Assembly: GCF_041438865.1 (NCBI RefSeq)
Contig: NZ_CP109450.1
Coordinates: 7,557,501 to 7,621,500, forward strand
Length of the DNA: 64,000 nucleotides
Source: Streptomyces sp. NBC_01471
Lineage (GTDB): Bacteria > Actinomycetota > Actinomycetes > Streptomycetales > Streptomycetaceae
Direction: 5' to 3'
Position numbers and translations under genes: made by a program. The stretch's first letter is position 1; the number at the start of each line of letters is the position of its first letter. Shown here in pieces: positions 18,022 to 27,471 of the stretch. The notes under the pieces were generated by a model. The model did no database searches, was not told the origin of the DNA, and was given only the letters and a program-made list of their open reading frames with translations.

Positions 18022-18614
18022 GCGGCCGCCTCTGCCAGGGCGCCGAACAGCAGCGCCGACGACGTCGCCCCCGGATCCTGGTGGCCGACGCTGCGCTCAC
18101 CGAGATAGCTCGCCCGGCCCTTGCGCGCCAGCAGCGGTACGGTCGCGAGCGCACCGGCATCCGCGGCCTCGGCCGCGGCCGCGAAGGATTCCCCGAGCGC
18201 GGCGGCGGCGGGCAGCAGCGCGTCCAGCATCGTCTTGTCGCCCGCGGCGGCGCCGCCGAGCCGGCCCACCGCCTCGGTCCCGGCCTTCAGCGCGGCCGAC
18301 AACTGTTCCCGGTCGACGGAGGGGGAGTCGCCGAGCGCCTTCCCGGTGCGGCGCAGGAGCGTCCCGTACAGCGGTCCGGAAGCCCCGCCCACCGTGGAGA
18401 TGAGCTGCCGTCCGGCCAGTGTGAGGACGGCGCCCGGAGTCTGCGGAGCCTCCTTCTCCAGCACGTCCCGCACGGCGGCGAACCCGCGCCGCAGATTGCT
18501 GCCGTGGTCGGCGTCGCCGATGGCCGAGTCGAGTTCGGTCAGCCGGTCCGCCTCCCTGTCGACGGCCGCGGCCGTCCCGGCCATCCAGCGACGGAAGAAT
18601 TCGGCGTCGAGCAC
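18018..18614 (-). CDS. dhaL: Dihydroxyacetone kinase subunit DhaL (ADP-binding)
   Basis: Nucleotide-binding subunit that transfers phosphate from a bound ADP/ATP cofactor to dihydroxyacetone on DhaK. The 198-aa product shows the metal/ADP-binding loop LDSAIGDADHGSNLRRGFA at about residues 28-46, a glycine-rich STVGGASGPLYGTLL lid segment and GGAAAGDKTMLDALLPA. A GTG start at 18614 follows GGAGGACCT. It lies 33 nt after dhaK and overlaps dhaM by 4 nt, consistent with an equimolar complex. The partner subunits beside it rule out the single-polypeptide ATP-dependent kinase. Confidence 0.94.
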   Translation of the reverse strand: MLDAEFFRRWMAGTAAAVDREADRLTELDSAIGDADHGSNLRRGFAAVRDVLEKEAPQTPGAVLTLAGRQLISTVGGASGPLYGTLLRRTGKALGDSPSVDREQLSAALKAGTEAVGRLGGAAAGDKTMLDALLPAAAALGESFAAAAEAADAGALATVPLLARKGRASYLGERSVGHQDPGATSSALLFGALAEAAA

Positions 18615-18647
18615 AGGTCCTCCTTGGTGAGTCGGTGCACGGGACGG

Positions 18648-19640
18648 TCAGCAGCCCCAGCGCAGCGCGGCGGTCTTCACCGGCGCGTCCCACAACCGCA
18701 GCAACTCCTCGTCCACCTGGCAGAGCGTCACGGAGCAGCCTGCCATGTCGAGCGAGGTCACATAGTTCCCCACGAGCGTACGGGCGACGGTCACGCCACG
18801 CTCGGCCAGTACGCGCTGCACCTCGGCATTGAAGCCGTACAGCTCCAGCAGGGGAGTCGCCCCGGCGCCGTTCACCAGCACGAGTACCGGACGGTCCGGC
18901 CGCAGATCCTCCAGGACGGCGTTCACCGCATAGTCCGCGATCTCCCGCGAGGTCATCATCGCGCGCCGTTCGCGCCCCGGCTCGCCATGGATTCCGACGC
19001 CCAACTCCAGCTGGCCGGCCGGGAGATCGAAGGTCGGACCGCCCTTGGCGGGCGTGCTGCAGGCGCTCAGGGCGACCCCGAAGGACCGGGCACTCGCACA
19101 TACCTGGCGGGCGACGGCCTCCACCCGCTCCAGCGGCGCGCCTTCGTCGGCCGCGGCTCCCGCCAGCTTCTCCACGAAGAGAGTGGCCCCCGTACCGCGC
19201 CGCCCGGCGGTGAACGTGCTGTCGCTCACCGCCACGTCATCGTTGACCAGTACCTTGGCGACCCTCACGCCTTCGTCCTCCGCGAGCTCGGCCGCCATGT
19301 CGAAGTTGAGGACGTCGCCCGTGTAGTTCTTCACGACGAACAGCACGCCTTCACCGCTGTCCACGGCCGCCGCGGCCCGCACCATCTGATCGGGCACCGG
19401 TGACGTGAACACCTCGCCGGGGCAGGCGGCGGAGAGCATCCCGCGCCCGACGAACCCGCCGTGCAGCGGCTCGTGCCCCGAGCCGCCGCCCGAGACCAGG
19501 GCGACCTTTCCGGCCACGGGCGCGTCGCTCCGTACGATCACGCGGTTCTCGACATCGACGGAGAGCTCCGGATGGGCGGCTGCCATGCCTCGCAGGGCGT
19601 CCGCCACCACGGTTTCCGGGACATTGATGAGCATGTGCAT
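18648..19640 (-). CDS. dhaK: Dihydroxyacetone kinase subunit DhaK (substrate-binding)
   Basis: Binds dihydroxyacetone covalently through a histidine and holds it for phosphorylation by DhaL. The 330-aa protein has the glycine-rich substrate region GGGSGHEPLHGGFVGRGMLS near residue 50, YTGDVLNFDMAAELAEDEGV, and the hemiaminal-forming histidine in LELGVGIHGEPG. The first ATG at 19640 has AGGAGG 5 nt upstream; an ATG two codons later is less well placed. It leads the operon dhaK-dhaL-dhaM, which lets the cell use glycerol-derived dihydroxyacetone through the PTS. No regulator gene is adjacent. Confidence 0.95.
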   Translation of the reverse strand: MHMLINVPETVVADALRGMAAAHPELSVDVENRVIVRSDAPVAGKVALVSGGGSGHEPLHGGFVGRGMLSAACPGEVFTSPVPDQMVRAAAAVDSGEGVLFVVKNYTGDVLNFDMAAELAEDEGVRVAKVLVNDDVAVSDSTFTAGRRGTGATLFVEKLAGAAADEGAPLERVEAVARQVCASARSFGVALSACSTPAKGGPTFDLPAGQLELGVGIHGEPGRERRAMMTSREIADYAVNAVLEDLRPDRPVLVLVNGAGATPLLELYGFNAEVQRVLAERGVTVARTLVGNYVTSLDMAGCSVTLCQVDEELLRLWDAPVKTAALRWGC

Positions 19641-19868
19641 GTGTACCTCCTGGTGAGGCCGGCGCTTCGGGTGCTGACCTGCGTTTCAGCGGGGTGAACC
19701 GCGTCGGACGGTAGTTGATCCTGGCGGTTCCAGGCGCTGGTTGGCGGGTCCGGCGGTGCGGATGCCGACCAAATGCCACTTTCCGGATGGGGTGTCAGTC
19801 CCGACGGCGGTCGGCCCTCCGGGGGCCGTGCAGCTGGGGACTCAGTATCGAACGGTCGTCTCCGAAGG

Positions 19869-19898
19869 TCACGCCTCACAGACATGTGTCAGGCGTGA
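19869..19898. promoter_or_regulatory. 12-bp-arm inverted repeat in the dhaK/yihY intergenic region
   Basis: Left arm TCACGCCTCACA (19869-19880) and right arm TGTCAGGCGTGA (19887-19898) pair with one mismatch around the 6-nt spacer GACATG. The 509-bp interval 19641-20149 has no gene I can support, so this is its main visible structure. It could be an operator for the leftward dha operon (about 230 bp from dhaK), for the rightward gene, or an RNA hairpin. Confidence 0.45.
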
Positions 19899-20149
19899 GT
19901 CGCACGAAGAGCGGCCCTCCGGAGAGGGACGCGGAGCATGACTCCCGTGCGACACCGGAGCCGCGCGCTCCTCACCTCGCTCCGGCCGGGCTGCGGGGTC
20001 GGGGCGGCCACACCATACTGGCGAAATGGGCCAAAAGTACCTACTCCGCAGGCAGGAGCCGTCCCACGGTCCGATCGTGTGTCCGACGTAGCGCGGCGAC
20101 GTTCCCGAAGCACGCATACGGCCCCATACGGCAGCCCAGGAGGCGAACG

Positions 20150-21148
20150 ATGGACCAACGCGAGCCGAAGCACAGCGGAGCCACCGCGGGAGCCGGCGGA
20201 GCGGGGAAGGCGCCCGAGAAGCCGTCGGACCTGCCGGCCGGGTCCTCCCGCGGGATCTTGAAGCGCACGCTCAAGGAGTACAAGGCCGACAACCTGGCCG
20301 ACCTGGCGGCGGCGCTCACGTACTACGCGATCCTGGCGATCTTTCCCGCGCTGCTCGCCCTGGTTTCGATCGTGGGGCTCCTGAGCAAGCCGACTGCCAA
20401 GTCGCTGACCGACAACATCACCAGTGTGGCGCCGGGCGCCGTCCGCTCCATCCTGACCGACATCGTCACGCAGGTGCAGGCCGGCGGCAACAAGGCGCTG
20501 ATCCCCCTGATCATCGGGGTCGTGGTCGCACTGTGGTCGGCGTCGGGATACGTGGCCGCCTTCATGCGGGCCGGTAACACCGTCTACGACATCGGTGAGG
20601 GGCGCCCCGCGTGGAAGGCGCTGCCCGTCCGGTTCGCGATCACGGTCTTCATTGTCGTGGTGCTGGCAGCGATCTCGGTGGGCATCGTGTTCACCGGCAG
20701 CCTGGCCCGCAGGACGGGGAGCGTTCTGGGCCTGGGCGATACGGCGGTGACCGTATGGAACTATGCCAAATGGCCCGTCATGGTCATCCTGTTCGCCCTG
20801 GTCGTCGCGGTGCTGCACTGGGCCGCACCGAACGTCAGACACGGCTTCGCATGGATCACCCGCGGCAGCCTGCTGAGCGTCGTCATCTGGATCGTCGCCT
20901 CCGCTCTTTTCGCCCTCTACGTCGCGAACTTCAGCAGCTACAACAAGACGTACGGTGCCTTCGCCGGGATCATCATCTTCCTCATCTGGCTCTGGATCTC
21001 CAATATCGCCCTGCTTCTGGGGCTGGAGTACAGCGCCGAATCCGAGCGGGCCCGGGCTTACGAAGGAGGGCACCCCGCCGGTAAGGAGCCGTACGTCGAG
21101 CCACGCGACACCCGCAAACTCCGACCGCCGGGGGCCCCTCCGTCCTGA
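20150..21148 (+). CDS. YihY/BrkB-family inner-membrane protein
   Basis: Multi-pass membrane protein of 332 aa in the YihY/BrkB (formerly called virulence factor BrkB or RNase BN-like) family; function unknown. After a soluble N-terminus, the family signature DNLADLAAALTYYAILAIFP appears at about residues 47-66, followed by about six membrane spans, including LIPLIIGVVVALWSASGYVA and the C-terminal GAFAGIIIFLIWLWISNIAL. The start has AGGAGG at 20139-20144. Members are widespread and not proven to be nucleases. It is monocistronic, ending in a hairpin. Confidence 0.9.
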   Translation: MDQREPKHSGATAGAGGAGKAPEKPSDLPAGSSRGILKRTLKEYKADNLADLAAALTYYAILAIFPALLALVSIVGLLSKPTAKSLTDNITSVAPGAVRSILTDIVTQVQAGGNKALIPLIIGVVVALWSASGYVAAFMRAGNTVYDIGEGRPAWKALPVRFAITVFIVVVLAAISVGIVFTGSLARRTGSVLGLGDTAVTVWNYAKWPVMVILFALVVAVLHWAAPNVRHGFAWITRGSLLSVVIWIVASALFALYVANFSSYNKTYGAFAGIIIFLIWLWISNIALLLGLEYSAESERARAYEGGHPAGKEPYVEPRDTRKLRPPGAPPS

Positions 21149-21158
21149 GGGACCCCCG
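21129..21158 (+). terminator. Hairpin overlapping the stop of the YihY gene
   Basis: CGGGGGCCCCTC (21129-21140) and GAGGGACCCCCG (21147-21158) form a 12-bp stem with one mismatch and a 6-nt loop, overlapping the TGA. Confidence 0.6.
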
Positions 21159-21348
21159 AGTACGTCCTGAGGGCCCCGGGCCAATGGCGCCCTCACACCG
21201 GGTGCGGAGCTCACCCGGGCACGGAAGCCCCGGGCACCGCACTCGCCGGTTCCATGACAGCAGTTGCGAAAGACTCCCGGCCCTCGGACCGTCGAGAGGG
21301 CGTAACGCTCCATCCCGCCGACGGAACCACACCCTGGAAAGGCGCATC

Positions 21349-21915
21349 ATGGCCGACAAGCCGCTCAATGGTCACCGTGTTCTTGCACTCGTCACCAATT
21401 ACGGTGTCGAGCAGGACGAACTGCTCGTTCCCTTCAGACGGCTGCGTGAGGACGGCGCGGATGTCACTGTCGCGGCTGCCACGGCGGAGCCCGTCCAGAC
21501 CCTGGTGGGCGACAAGGACGCCGGTGAGACCGTACAGCCCGATGCCACCTTCGAGACGGTGGATCCTCTCGCCCACCAGCTGCTGCTGATTCCCGGCGGC
21601 ACCATCAACGCCGACAACCTCCGGCTGAATGACAAGGCCATCGGTATGGTCAGGGCATTCGCCGCTTCCGGCCGCCCCATCGCGGCGATCTGCCATGGCC
21701 CCTGGGCTCTGGTGGAGGCGGGAGTCCTGCGGGACAAGACGCTCACTTCCTACCCCTCCCTGCGGACCGACATCCGCAACGCGGGAGCAAAGTCCTGGGT
21801 GGACGAACCAGTGGTGAGCGACCCCGAAGGCGGCTATACGCTGGTGACCTCCCGGACACCGAAGGACCTCGACGACTTCCTCGGCGCGATTCACCACGCC
21901 CTCGTCGGTCCTTGA
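21349..21915 (+). CDS. DJ-1/PfpI-family protein (type 1 glutamine amidotransferase-like)
   Basis: A 188-aa protein of the DJ-1/PfpI superfamily, related to general stress protein 18 and YhbO. The nucleophile elbow is AAICHGPWALVEAG with the reactive Cys, and the acidic partner is in LVPFRRLREDGADVTVAAA. LLLIPGGTINADNLRLND and a C-terminal TSRTPKDLDDFLGA complete the family pattern. Members act as deglycases, chaperones or proteases in different reports, so the activity is uncertain. The ATG at 21349 has AAAGG upstream. It is probably a stress gene, transcribed alone. Confidence 0.9.
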   Translation: MADKPLNGHRVLALVTNYGVEQDELLVPFRRLREDGADVTVAAATAEPVQTLVGDKDAGETVQPDATFETVDPLAHQLLLIPGGTINADNLRLNDKAIGMVRAFAASGRPIAAICHGPWALVEAGVLRDKTLTSYPSLRTDIRNAGAKSWVDEPVVSDPEGGYTLVTSRTPKDLDDFLGAIHHALVGP

Positions 21916-22184
21916 ACTCGCGGCTCCACGCGGACGCCGAGGTTGCGGCGGGAGGCCGGTCACGGCCCGAGCCACGCTCGCGCTTCGGTCCGGGCAGGAC
22001 CGTGACATCCGCTCGGCCGGGCAGCTCCTTCCCAGCAGCCAGGCGCGGGTACTCGGCCACCGGACGGCACCCGGGTCGCCGTCGTGGCCACTCCGGGCGA
22101 CTCTGAGAGGGAGCAGCGGGCTGTCCCGAGGGGTGGAGCCCCGGCCGGGAGAGCACGCAGGGCACTTATGCGGAGGTGGACGAG

Positions 22185-25100
22185 ATGGGCCTGCGGACCT
22201 GGGTCACCGAGTGGCCCGTCTACCGGCAGCTCACCGGGAACGACCCGCTCGGACGCGGGCACGCTGCCCGCTCCGCGCAGACGGAGGAGATCCGGCCGCG
22301 CACCGACGGCGCCGACCGTGTCGTGCGGTCGGTGTGCCCGTACTGTGCCGTCGGCTGCGGTCAGCAGGTCTACGTCAAAGACGACACGGTCGTGCAGATC
22401 GAGGGCGATCCGGACTCTCCGGTCAGTCGAGGCAGGCTGTGCCCCAAGGGGTCCGCCACCCTCCAGCTCACTACCGGCGAGGCGCGGCTTCACCAGGTCC
22501 TCCACCGCCGGCCCCACAGCAGCGACTGGGAGCCGCTCGACCTGGAGACCGCCATGGACATGGTGGCCGAGCGGGTGGTCCGTACCCGTGCCGAGGGATG
22601 GGAGTGGGAGCGCGACGGTGTGCGCACGTCCCGCACCATGGGCCTGGCGAGTCTCGGAGGAGCGACCCTCGACAACGAGGAGAACTACCTCATCAAGAAA
22701 CTGATGACCGGCCTGGGGGTCGTTCAGGTCGAGAACCAGGCCCGCGTGTGCCACAGCTCGACCGTCGCCGGCCTCGGTACCTCTTTCGGACGTGGCGGCG
22801 CGACGACCTTCATGCAGGACCTTCAGCACTCCGACTGCATCGTGATCCAGGGTTCCAACTACGCGGAAGCCCACCCGGTCGGCTTCCAGTGGGTCATGGA
22901 GGCCAAGGCGCGCGGGGCGAAGATCATTCACGTCGATCCCCGCTTCACCCGTACGAGCGCCCTCGCCGATCTGCACGTCCCGATCCGGGCGGGCAGCGAC
23001 ATCGTCTTCCTCGGGGCGCTCATCAACCACGTCCTGACCGAGGGCAAGGACTTCCGCGAGTACGTCCTGCGCTACACCAATGCGGCTTCGCTCGTGAGTG
23101 AGGACTTCCGCGACACCGAGGACCTGGGAGGCGTCTTCTCCGGCTTCGACCCCGAGACCGGCACCTACGACCCGGCGAGCTGGCAGTACGACGGCGCCGA
23201 AGTACAGAACCCGGCGGGAGACCCCGACCAACGCTACGAGGAACGTGTCCGCCAGGCCGGCGGCCCGGAGGCCCACGGATCGGGCGGCGCACAGACCGCC
23301 GCCCGCCCGCGGCGCGACGACACTCTCCAGCACCCGCGCTGCGTGTACCAGGTCCTCAAACGGCACTACGCGCGCTACACGCCCGAGATCGTCGAGGAGA
23401 CCTGCGGCGTCCCCCGGGCGGCCTTCCGCGAGGTGTGCGACGCGCTCACGGCCAACTCCGGGCGCGAACGCACCAGCGCCTTCTGCTACGCCGTCGGCTG
23501 GACCCAGCACACCGTCGGCTCCCAGTACATCCGGGCTGCCTGCGTGCTCCAACTGCTGCTCGGCAACATCGGCCGCCCCGGCGGCGGTATCCAGGCCCTG
23601 CGCGGACACGCCTCCATCCAGGGCTCCAGTGACATCCCCACCCTCTTCAACCTGCTGCCCGGTTACCTGCCCATGCCGCATGCCCACGCCCACGAGAACC
23701 TCGACGCGTTCATCACCGCCAGCCGCACCGACAAGGGCTTCTGGGGCAACATGCGCGCCTACTTCGTGAGCCTCCTCAAGGCGTACTACGGCGATGCCGC
23801 CACCGCCGAGAACGACTTCTGCTTCGACCACCTGCCTCGTCTCACCGGCTCGCACAGCACGTACGAGACCGTCATGGCCCAGCTCGACGGCGAGTGCAAG
23901 GGGTACTTCCTGATGGGGGAGAACCCGGCCGTGGGCTCCGCCAACACCCGCCTTCAGCGCATGGGGATGGCACAGCTCGACTGGCTCGTGGTCCGTGACT
24001 TCTCCCTGATCGAGTCCGCGACGTGGTGGAAGGACGGCCCCGAGATCGCCACGGGCGAGATGCGCACCGAGGACATCGGCACCGAGGTCTTCTTCTTCCC
24101 CGCCGCCGCGCACACCGAGAAATCCGGCTCCTTCACCAACACCAACAGGTGGATCCAGTGGCACCGGGCCGCCGTCGAGCCCGAGGGCGAGGCCCGCAGC
24201 GACCTGTGGTTCATGTACCACCTCGGACGCCGCATCAAGGAACTCCTCAAGGACTCCACCGACCCACGGGACCGGCCCGTCCAGGACCTCGCCTGGGAGT
24301 ACCCCGTGGAGGGCCCGCTGCGCGAACCCGTCGCCGCCGCTGTTCTCGCGGAGATCAACGGCCACGGGCCGGACGGCGCCCCACTTTCGGCCTACACGCA
24401 GCTCAGGGACGACGGTTCCACGAAGTGCGGCTGCTGGATCTACTGCGGGGTCTACGCCGACGGCGTCAACCAGGCCGACCGCCGCAAGCCGCACACCGAG
24501 CAGAGCTGGACCGCACGCGAGTGGGCCTGGGCCTGGCCCGCCAACCGCCGCATCCTCTACAACCGGGCTTCGGCCGACCCCGAGGGACGCCCCTGGAGCG
24601 CCCGCAAGGCCTACGTGTGGTGGGATGCCGGCTCCGGGCGCTGGACCGGCCACGACGTGCCCGACTTCATCCCCGATCTGGATCCGGCCCATGTCCCGCC
24701 CGAGGACGCCACCGGCCCCGAAGCGCTGCGCGGCGACGACCCGTTCATCATGCAGGCCGACGGCAAGGGCTGGCTCTACGTGCCCGCCGGGCTGGAGGAC
24801 GGCCCGCTGCCCGCGCACTACGAACCGCAGGACTCGCCCTTCCCCAACCTTCTGTACCCGGACGTCGACCGGTCTCCGGTCCGCAAGACCCTGCCCCGCG
24901 AGGGCAACCGCTACCACCCCAGCGGCAACGAACCGGGCGCCGAGGTCTATCCGTATATCGTCACGACGCACCGCCTGACGGAGCACTTCACGGCGGGCGG
25001 CATGAGCCGCTGGTCGCCCTATCTGAGCGAACTGCAACCGGAGTTCTTCTGCGAACTGTCCCCCCAGCTCGCGGCCGAGCGCGGCCTTGAACACGGCGGC

Positions 25101-25430
25101 TGGGCCACCGTCATCACTGCCCGCAACGCCGTTGAGGCCCGTGTCCTGGTCACCGAGCGGCTCCGGCCGCTGACCGTCCACGGCCGCACCGTGCACCAGA
25201 TCGGGATGCCCTTCCACTGGGGGCCCAACGGCATCGTGACCGGAGACGCGGCCAACGAGCTGATGGCCATCTCGATGGACCCCAACGCGCACATCCAGGA
25301 GGACAAGGCGCTCACGGCCGACATCAGGCCGGGACGCCGGCCACGCGGCCCCGCGCTGCCCGCGCTCGTGGCCGAGTACCGGAGCCGCGCGGGCATCACG
25401 GAGCACACCGGAGTGGAGGAGAGCACATGA
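22185..25430 (+). CDS. Formate dehydrogenase, molybdopterin catalytic subunit (Cys type)
   Basis: Oxidises formate to CO2 at a bis-molybdopterin guanine dinucleotide centre. The 1081-aa protein has a 4Fe-4S site near the start (CPYCAVGC at 51-58 plus CPKG with Cys86), and the metal-ligand region ENQARVCHSS, where Cys189 stands at the selenocysteine position of E. coli FdnG and His190 follows. FGRGGATTFMQDLQHSDCIV and the C-terminal VTERLRPLTVHGRTVHQIGM are also FDH-like. No Tat signal is visible at the N-terminus (MGLRTWVTEWPVYRQL), unlike FdnG/FdoG, so the enzyme may face the cytoplasm. The ATG at 22185 has GGAGG 8 nt before it. It is followed with overlap by the Fe-S and membrane subunits. 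Confidence 0.93.
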   Translation: MGLRTWVTEWPVYRQLTGNDPLGRGHAARSAQTEEIRPRTDGADRVVRSVCPYCAVGCGQQVYVKDDTVVQIEGDPDSPVSRGRLCPKGSATLQLTTGEARLHQVLHRRPHSSDWEPLDLETAMDMVAERVVRTRAEGWEWERDGVRTSRTMGLASLGGATLDNEENYLIKKLMTGLGVVQVENQARVCHSSTVAGLGTSFGRGGATTFMQDLQHSDCIVIQGSNYAEAHPVGFQWVMEAKARGAKIIHVDPRFTRTSALADLHVPIRAGSDIVFLGALINHVLTEGKDFREYVLRYTNAASLVSEDFRDTEDLGGVFSGFDPETGTYDPASWQYDGAEVQNPAGDPDQRYEERVRQAGGPEAHGSGGAQTAARPRRDDTLQHPRCVYQVLKRHYARYTPEIVEETCGVPRAAFREVCDALTANSGRERTSAFCYAVGWTQHTVGSQYIRAACVLQLLLGNIGRPGGGIQALRGHASIQGSSDIPTLFNLLPGYLPMPHAHAHENLDAFITASRTDKGFWGNMRAYFVSLLKAYYGDAATAENDFCFDHLPRLTGSHSTYETVMAQLDGECKGYFLMGENPAVGSANTRLQRMGMAQLDWLVVRDFSLIESATWWKDGPEIATGEMRTEDIGTEVFFFPAAAHTEKSGSFTNTNRWIQWHRAAVEPEGEARSDLWFMYHLGRRIKELLKDSTDPRDRPVQDLAWEYPVEGPLREPVAAAVLAEINGHGPDGAPLSAYTQLRDDGSTKCGCWIYCGVYADGVNQADRRKPHTEQSWTAREWAWAWPANRRILYNRASADPEGRPWSARKAYVWWDAGSGRWTGHDVPDFIPDLDPAHVPPEDATGPEALRGDDPFIMQADGKGWLYVPAGLEDGPLPAHYEPQDSPFPNLLYPDVDRSPVRKTLPREGNRYHPSGNEPGAEVYPYIVTTHRLTEHFTAGGMSRWSPYLSELQPEFFCELSPQLAAERGLEHGGWATVITARNAVEARVLVTERLRPLTVHGRTVHQIGMPFHWGPNGIVTGDAANELMAISMDPNAHIQEDKALTADIRPGRRPRGPALPALVAEYRSRAGITEHTGVEEST

Positions 25431-26449
25431 CGGCCGATCCCGAGCCGGAGGCCGGTCCGGAACGCGCGGGCCGGTTCCTCACCGGCGGGCTTCTGTCCGG
25501 CCCCGAGGCCGACCCCGCCGGCGACGCCGGGTACGAGGACGCCCCGCCCCGCGTCGGCTTCTTCACCGACACCTCGGTGTGCATCGGCTGCAAGGCCTGC
25601 GAGGTGGCCTGCAAGGAGTGGAACGCGATCCCCGAGGACGGCCTCTCGCTCACCGGCATGTCGTACGACAACACCCAGGGTCTCGGCGCATCCACCTGGC
25701 GGCACGTCGCCTTCATCGAACAGCAGAAGCCCGTGAGCCCGGCCACGCGGCAGGGAGGCGTGAGCACCGGCCCGCCCGAGCCGGAGGGCCGCACCCGACT
25801 GCCGCTGGCCGATGCCCCGGCGCCCGCCGGGTCCGCCGAGGGGCCTGGCGGGATGCGGTGGCTCATGTCCTCCGACGTGTGCAAGCACTGCACCCACGCG
25901 GCCTGCCTCGACGTCTGCCCCACGGGCTCGCTCTTCCGTACCGAGTTCGGGACCGTCGTCGTGCAGGAGGACATCTGCAACGGCTGCGGCTACTGCGTCC
26001 CGGCCTGCCCGTACGGTGTGATCGAGCAACGCCCCGAGGACGGAAGGGCGTTCAAGTGCACGATGTGTTACGACCGGCTCGGTGCCGGGCAGGAACCGGC
26101 CTGCGCCAAGGCGTGCCCCACCGAATCCATCCAGTTCGGCCCTCTCGACGAACTGCGGGAACGTGCGGCTCTGCGCGTGGAGCAACTCCAGGAGGCCGGC
26201 GTCCCCGGGGCGCGGCTGTACGGACACGAACCTGACGACGGAGTGGGCGGTGACGGCGCCTTCTTCCTGCTCCTGGACGAACCCGAGGTCTACGGACTGC
26301 CGCCGGCACCCGTTGTGACCACCCGGGACCTGCCGGCGATGTGGAAACACGCGGGTGCCGCCGCGCTGTCCCTGCTCGCCGCCGGGGCCCTCTCCCACGT
26401 ACTGCCTGCTCTCGGCCGGGCCACCGGCCTGCGGAAGGGACACCGATGA
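25427..26449 (+). CDS. Formate dehydrogenase iron-sulfur (beta) subunit
   Basis: Electron-transfer subunit with four 4Fe-4S clusters. Cysteine groups are CIGCKACEVACKEWN (Cys52, 55, 58, 62), CKHCTHAACLDVCPTG, CNGCGYCVPACPYG, and CTMCYDRLGAGQEPACAKAC. A Pro/Ala-rich insertion of about 40 residues lies between the first and second groups, longer than in E. coli FdnH. One hydrophobic span near the C-terminus (AGAAALSLLAAGALSHVL) may anchor it, as in FdnH. Its ATG overlaps the stop of the catalytic gene (ATGA), and its own stop overlaps the next start in the same way, so all three are translationally coupled. Confidence 0.94.
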   Translation: MTADPEPEAGPERAGRFLTGGLLSGPEADPAGDAGYEDAPPRVGFFTDTSVCIGCKACEVACKEWNAIPEDGLSLTGMSYDNTQGLGASTWRHVAFIEQQKPVSPATRQGGVSTGPPEPEGRTRLPLADAPAPAGSAEGPGGMRWLMSSDVCKHCTHAACLDVCPTGSLFRTEFGTVVVQEDICNGCGYCVPACPYGVIEQRPEDGRAFKCTMCYDRLGAGQEPACAKACPTESIQFGPLDELRERAALRVEQLQEAGVPGARLYGHEPDDGVGGDGAFFLLLDEPEVYGLPPAPVVTTRDLPAMWKHAGAAALSLLAAGALSHVLPALGRATGLRKGHR

Positions 26450-27468
26450 CCACCACCCCCGAGAGCCCGCGTGCCCCGCACCGCAAGGGCGGCGGCCGAA
26501 GGCGCCGGGGCGAGGAACTCATGGTGCCGCGCGCCGAGTTCCGGTCCTACTACGGCAGACCCATCATCAAGGCGCCGTCCTGGGCGCCCCGCGACATCGC
26601 CGGCTACTTCTTCCTCGGTGGGCTCGCGGGGGCCGGCTCGGTCCTGGCGGCGGGCGCCCACTTCACAGGGCGCCCCGTGACCGCGACCGCCCTCAAGGTT
26701 TCCTCACTCGGCGCCATCGGCCTGTCCGCCGCCGCGCTGGTCAACGACCTCGGGCGCCCCTCGCGGTTCACCCACATGCTGCGGGTGTTCAAGCCGACCT
26801 CGCCGATGAGCGTCGGCTCCTGGCTGCTCGGCATCTACGGACCGGCCGCCGGAGTCGCCGCAGCCACCGCCGTCAGCGGCACCTTCCGCCGTGCGGGCGC
26901 CGCCGCGACGCTCGGCGCCGCGCTCACCGGCCCCGCCGTCGCCACGTACACCGCTGTTCTCGCGGCCGACACCGCCGTTCCCGCGTGGCACGGCGCGTAC
27001 CGCGAGCTGCCCTATCTCTTCGCCGCCTCCGCGACCGCCGCAGCGTCCGGGATGGCCCTCGTCACCGGACCGGCCCGGGAGACGGGACCGGCCCGGTGCG
27101 CCGCCGTGCTCGCCGCTGCCGCAGATCTCGCTGCGAGCGCCGCCGCCGAGCGACGGCTCGGCAGTGTCGCCGAGACCTGGCGGCAAGGGCGCGCGGGCAC
27201 CCTGCTGCGCGCCGCCCGCGCGCTCACCGTGGGCGGCGCGGTGAGCGCCGTCACCGCCCCGTCCCTGGGGCGCGTCGCACGGCCCGCCGCGGCTCTCGGC
27301 GGGCTGGCCCTGCTCGCCGGCTCGGCCTGCACCCGCTTCGGGGTCTTCGCGGCGGGAATCGCCTCGGCCGAGGACCCCCGCCACACCGTCGTACCGCAAC
27401 GCGAACGCCTCGAACGCGAGCGCGCCGCACGAGAGAACGACGGAGAGTACGACCCGAACGAGGAGTGA
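26446..27468 (+). CDS. NrfD/PsrC-type membrane anchor subunit of formate dehydrogenase
   Basis: Integral membrane subunit of 340 aa that probably passes electrons between the Fe-S subunit and menaquinone, or anchors the complex. It has a soluble N-terminus (MVPRAEFRSYYGRPIIKAPS) followed by about eight hydrophobic spans, e.g. DIAGYFFLGGLAGAGSVLAA and MSVGSWLLGIYGPAAGVAAA. The RPSRFTHMLRVFKPTSPMSVGSW region is typical of NrfD/PsrC/polysulfide-reductase anchors, not of the cytochrome b gamma subunit FdnI; no haem-binding histidine pattern was noted. Start by ATGA overlap with the upstream gene. Confidence 0.88.
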   Translation: MTTTPESPRAPHRKGGGRRRRGEELMVPRAEFRSYYGRPIIKAPSWAPRDIAGYFFLGGLAGAGSVLAAGAHFTGRPVTATALKVSSLGAIGLSAAALVNDLGRPSRFTHMLRVFKPTSPMSVGSWLLGIYGPAAGVAAATAVSGTFRRAGAAATLGAALTGPAVATYTAVLAADTAVPAWHGAYRELPYLFAASATAAASGMALVTGPARETGPARCAAVLAAAADLAASAAAERRLGSVAETWRQGRAGTLLRAARALTVGGAVSAVTAPSLGRVARPAAALGGLALLAGSACTRFGVFAAGIASAEDPRHTVVPQRERLERERAARENDGEYDPNEE

Positions 27469-27471
27469 ACC

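Noticed and set aside
21960..25406. Long open frame antisense to the formate dehydrogenase catalytic gene
   Set aside because: High-GC DNA keeps antisense frames open. The sense strand has intact FDH motifs, a ribosome site and coupled subunits, while the antisense product has no family pattern.
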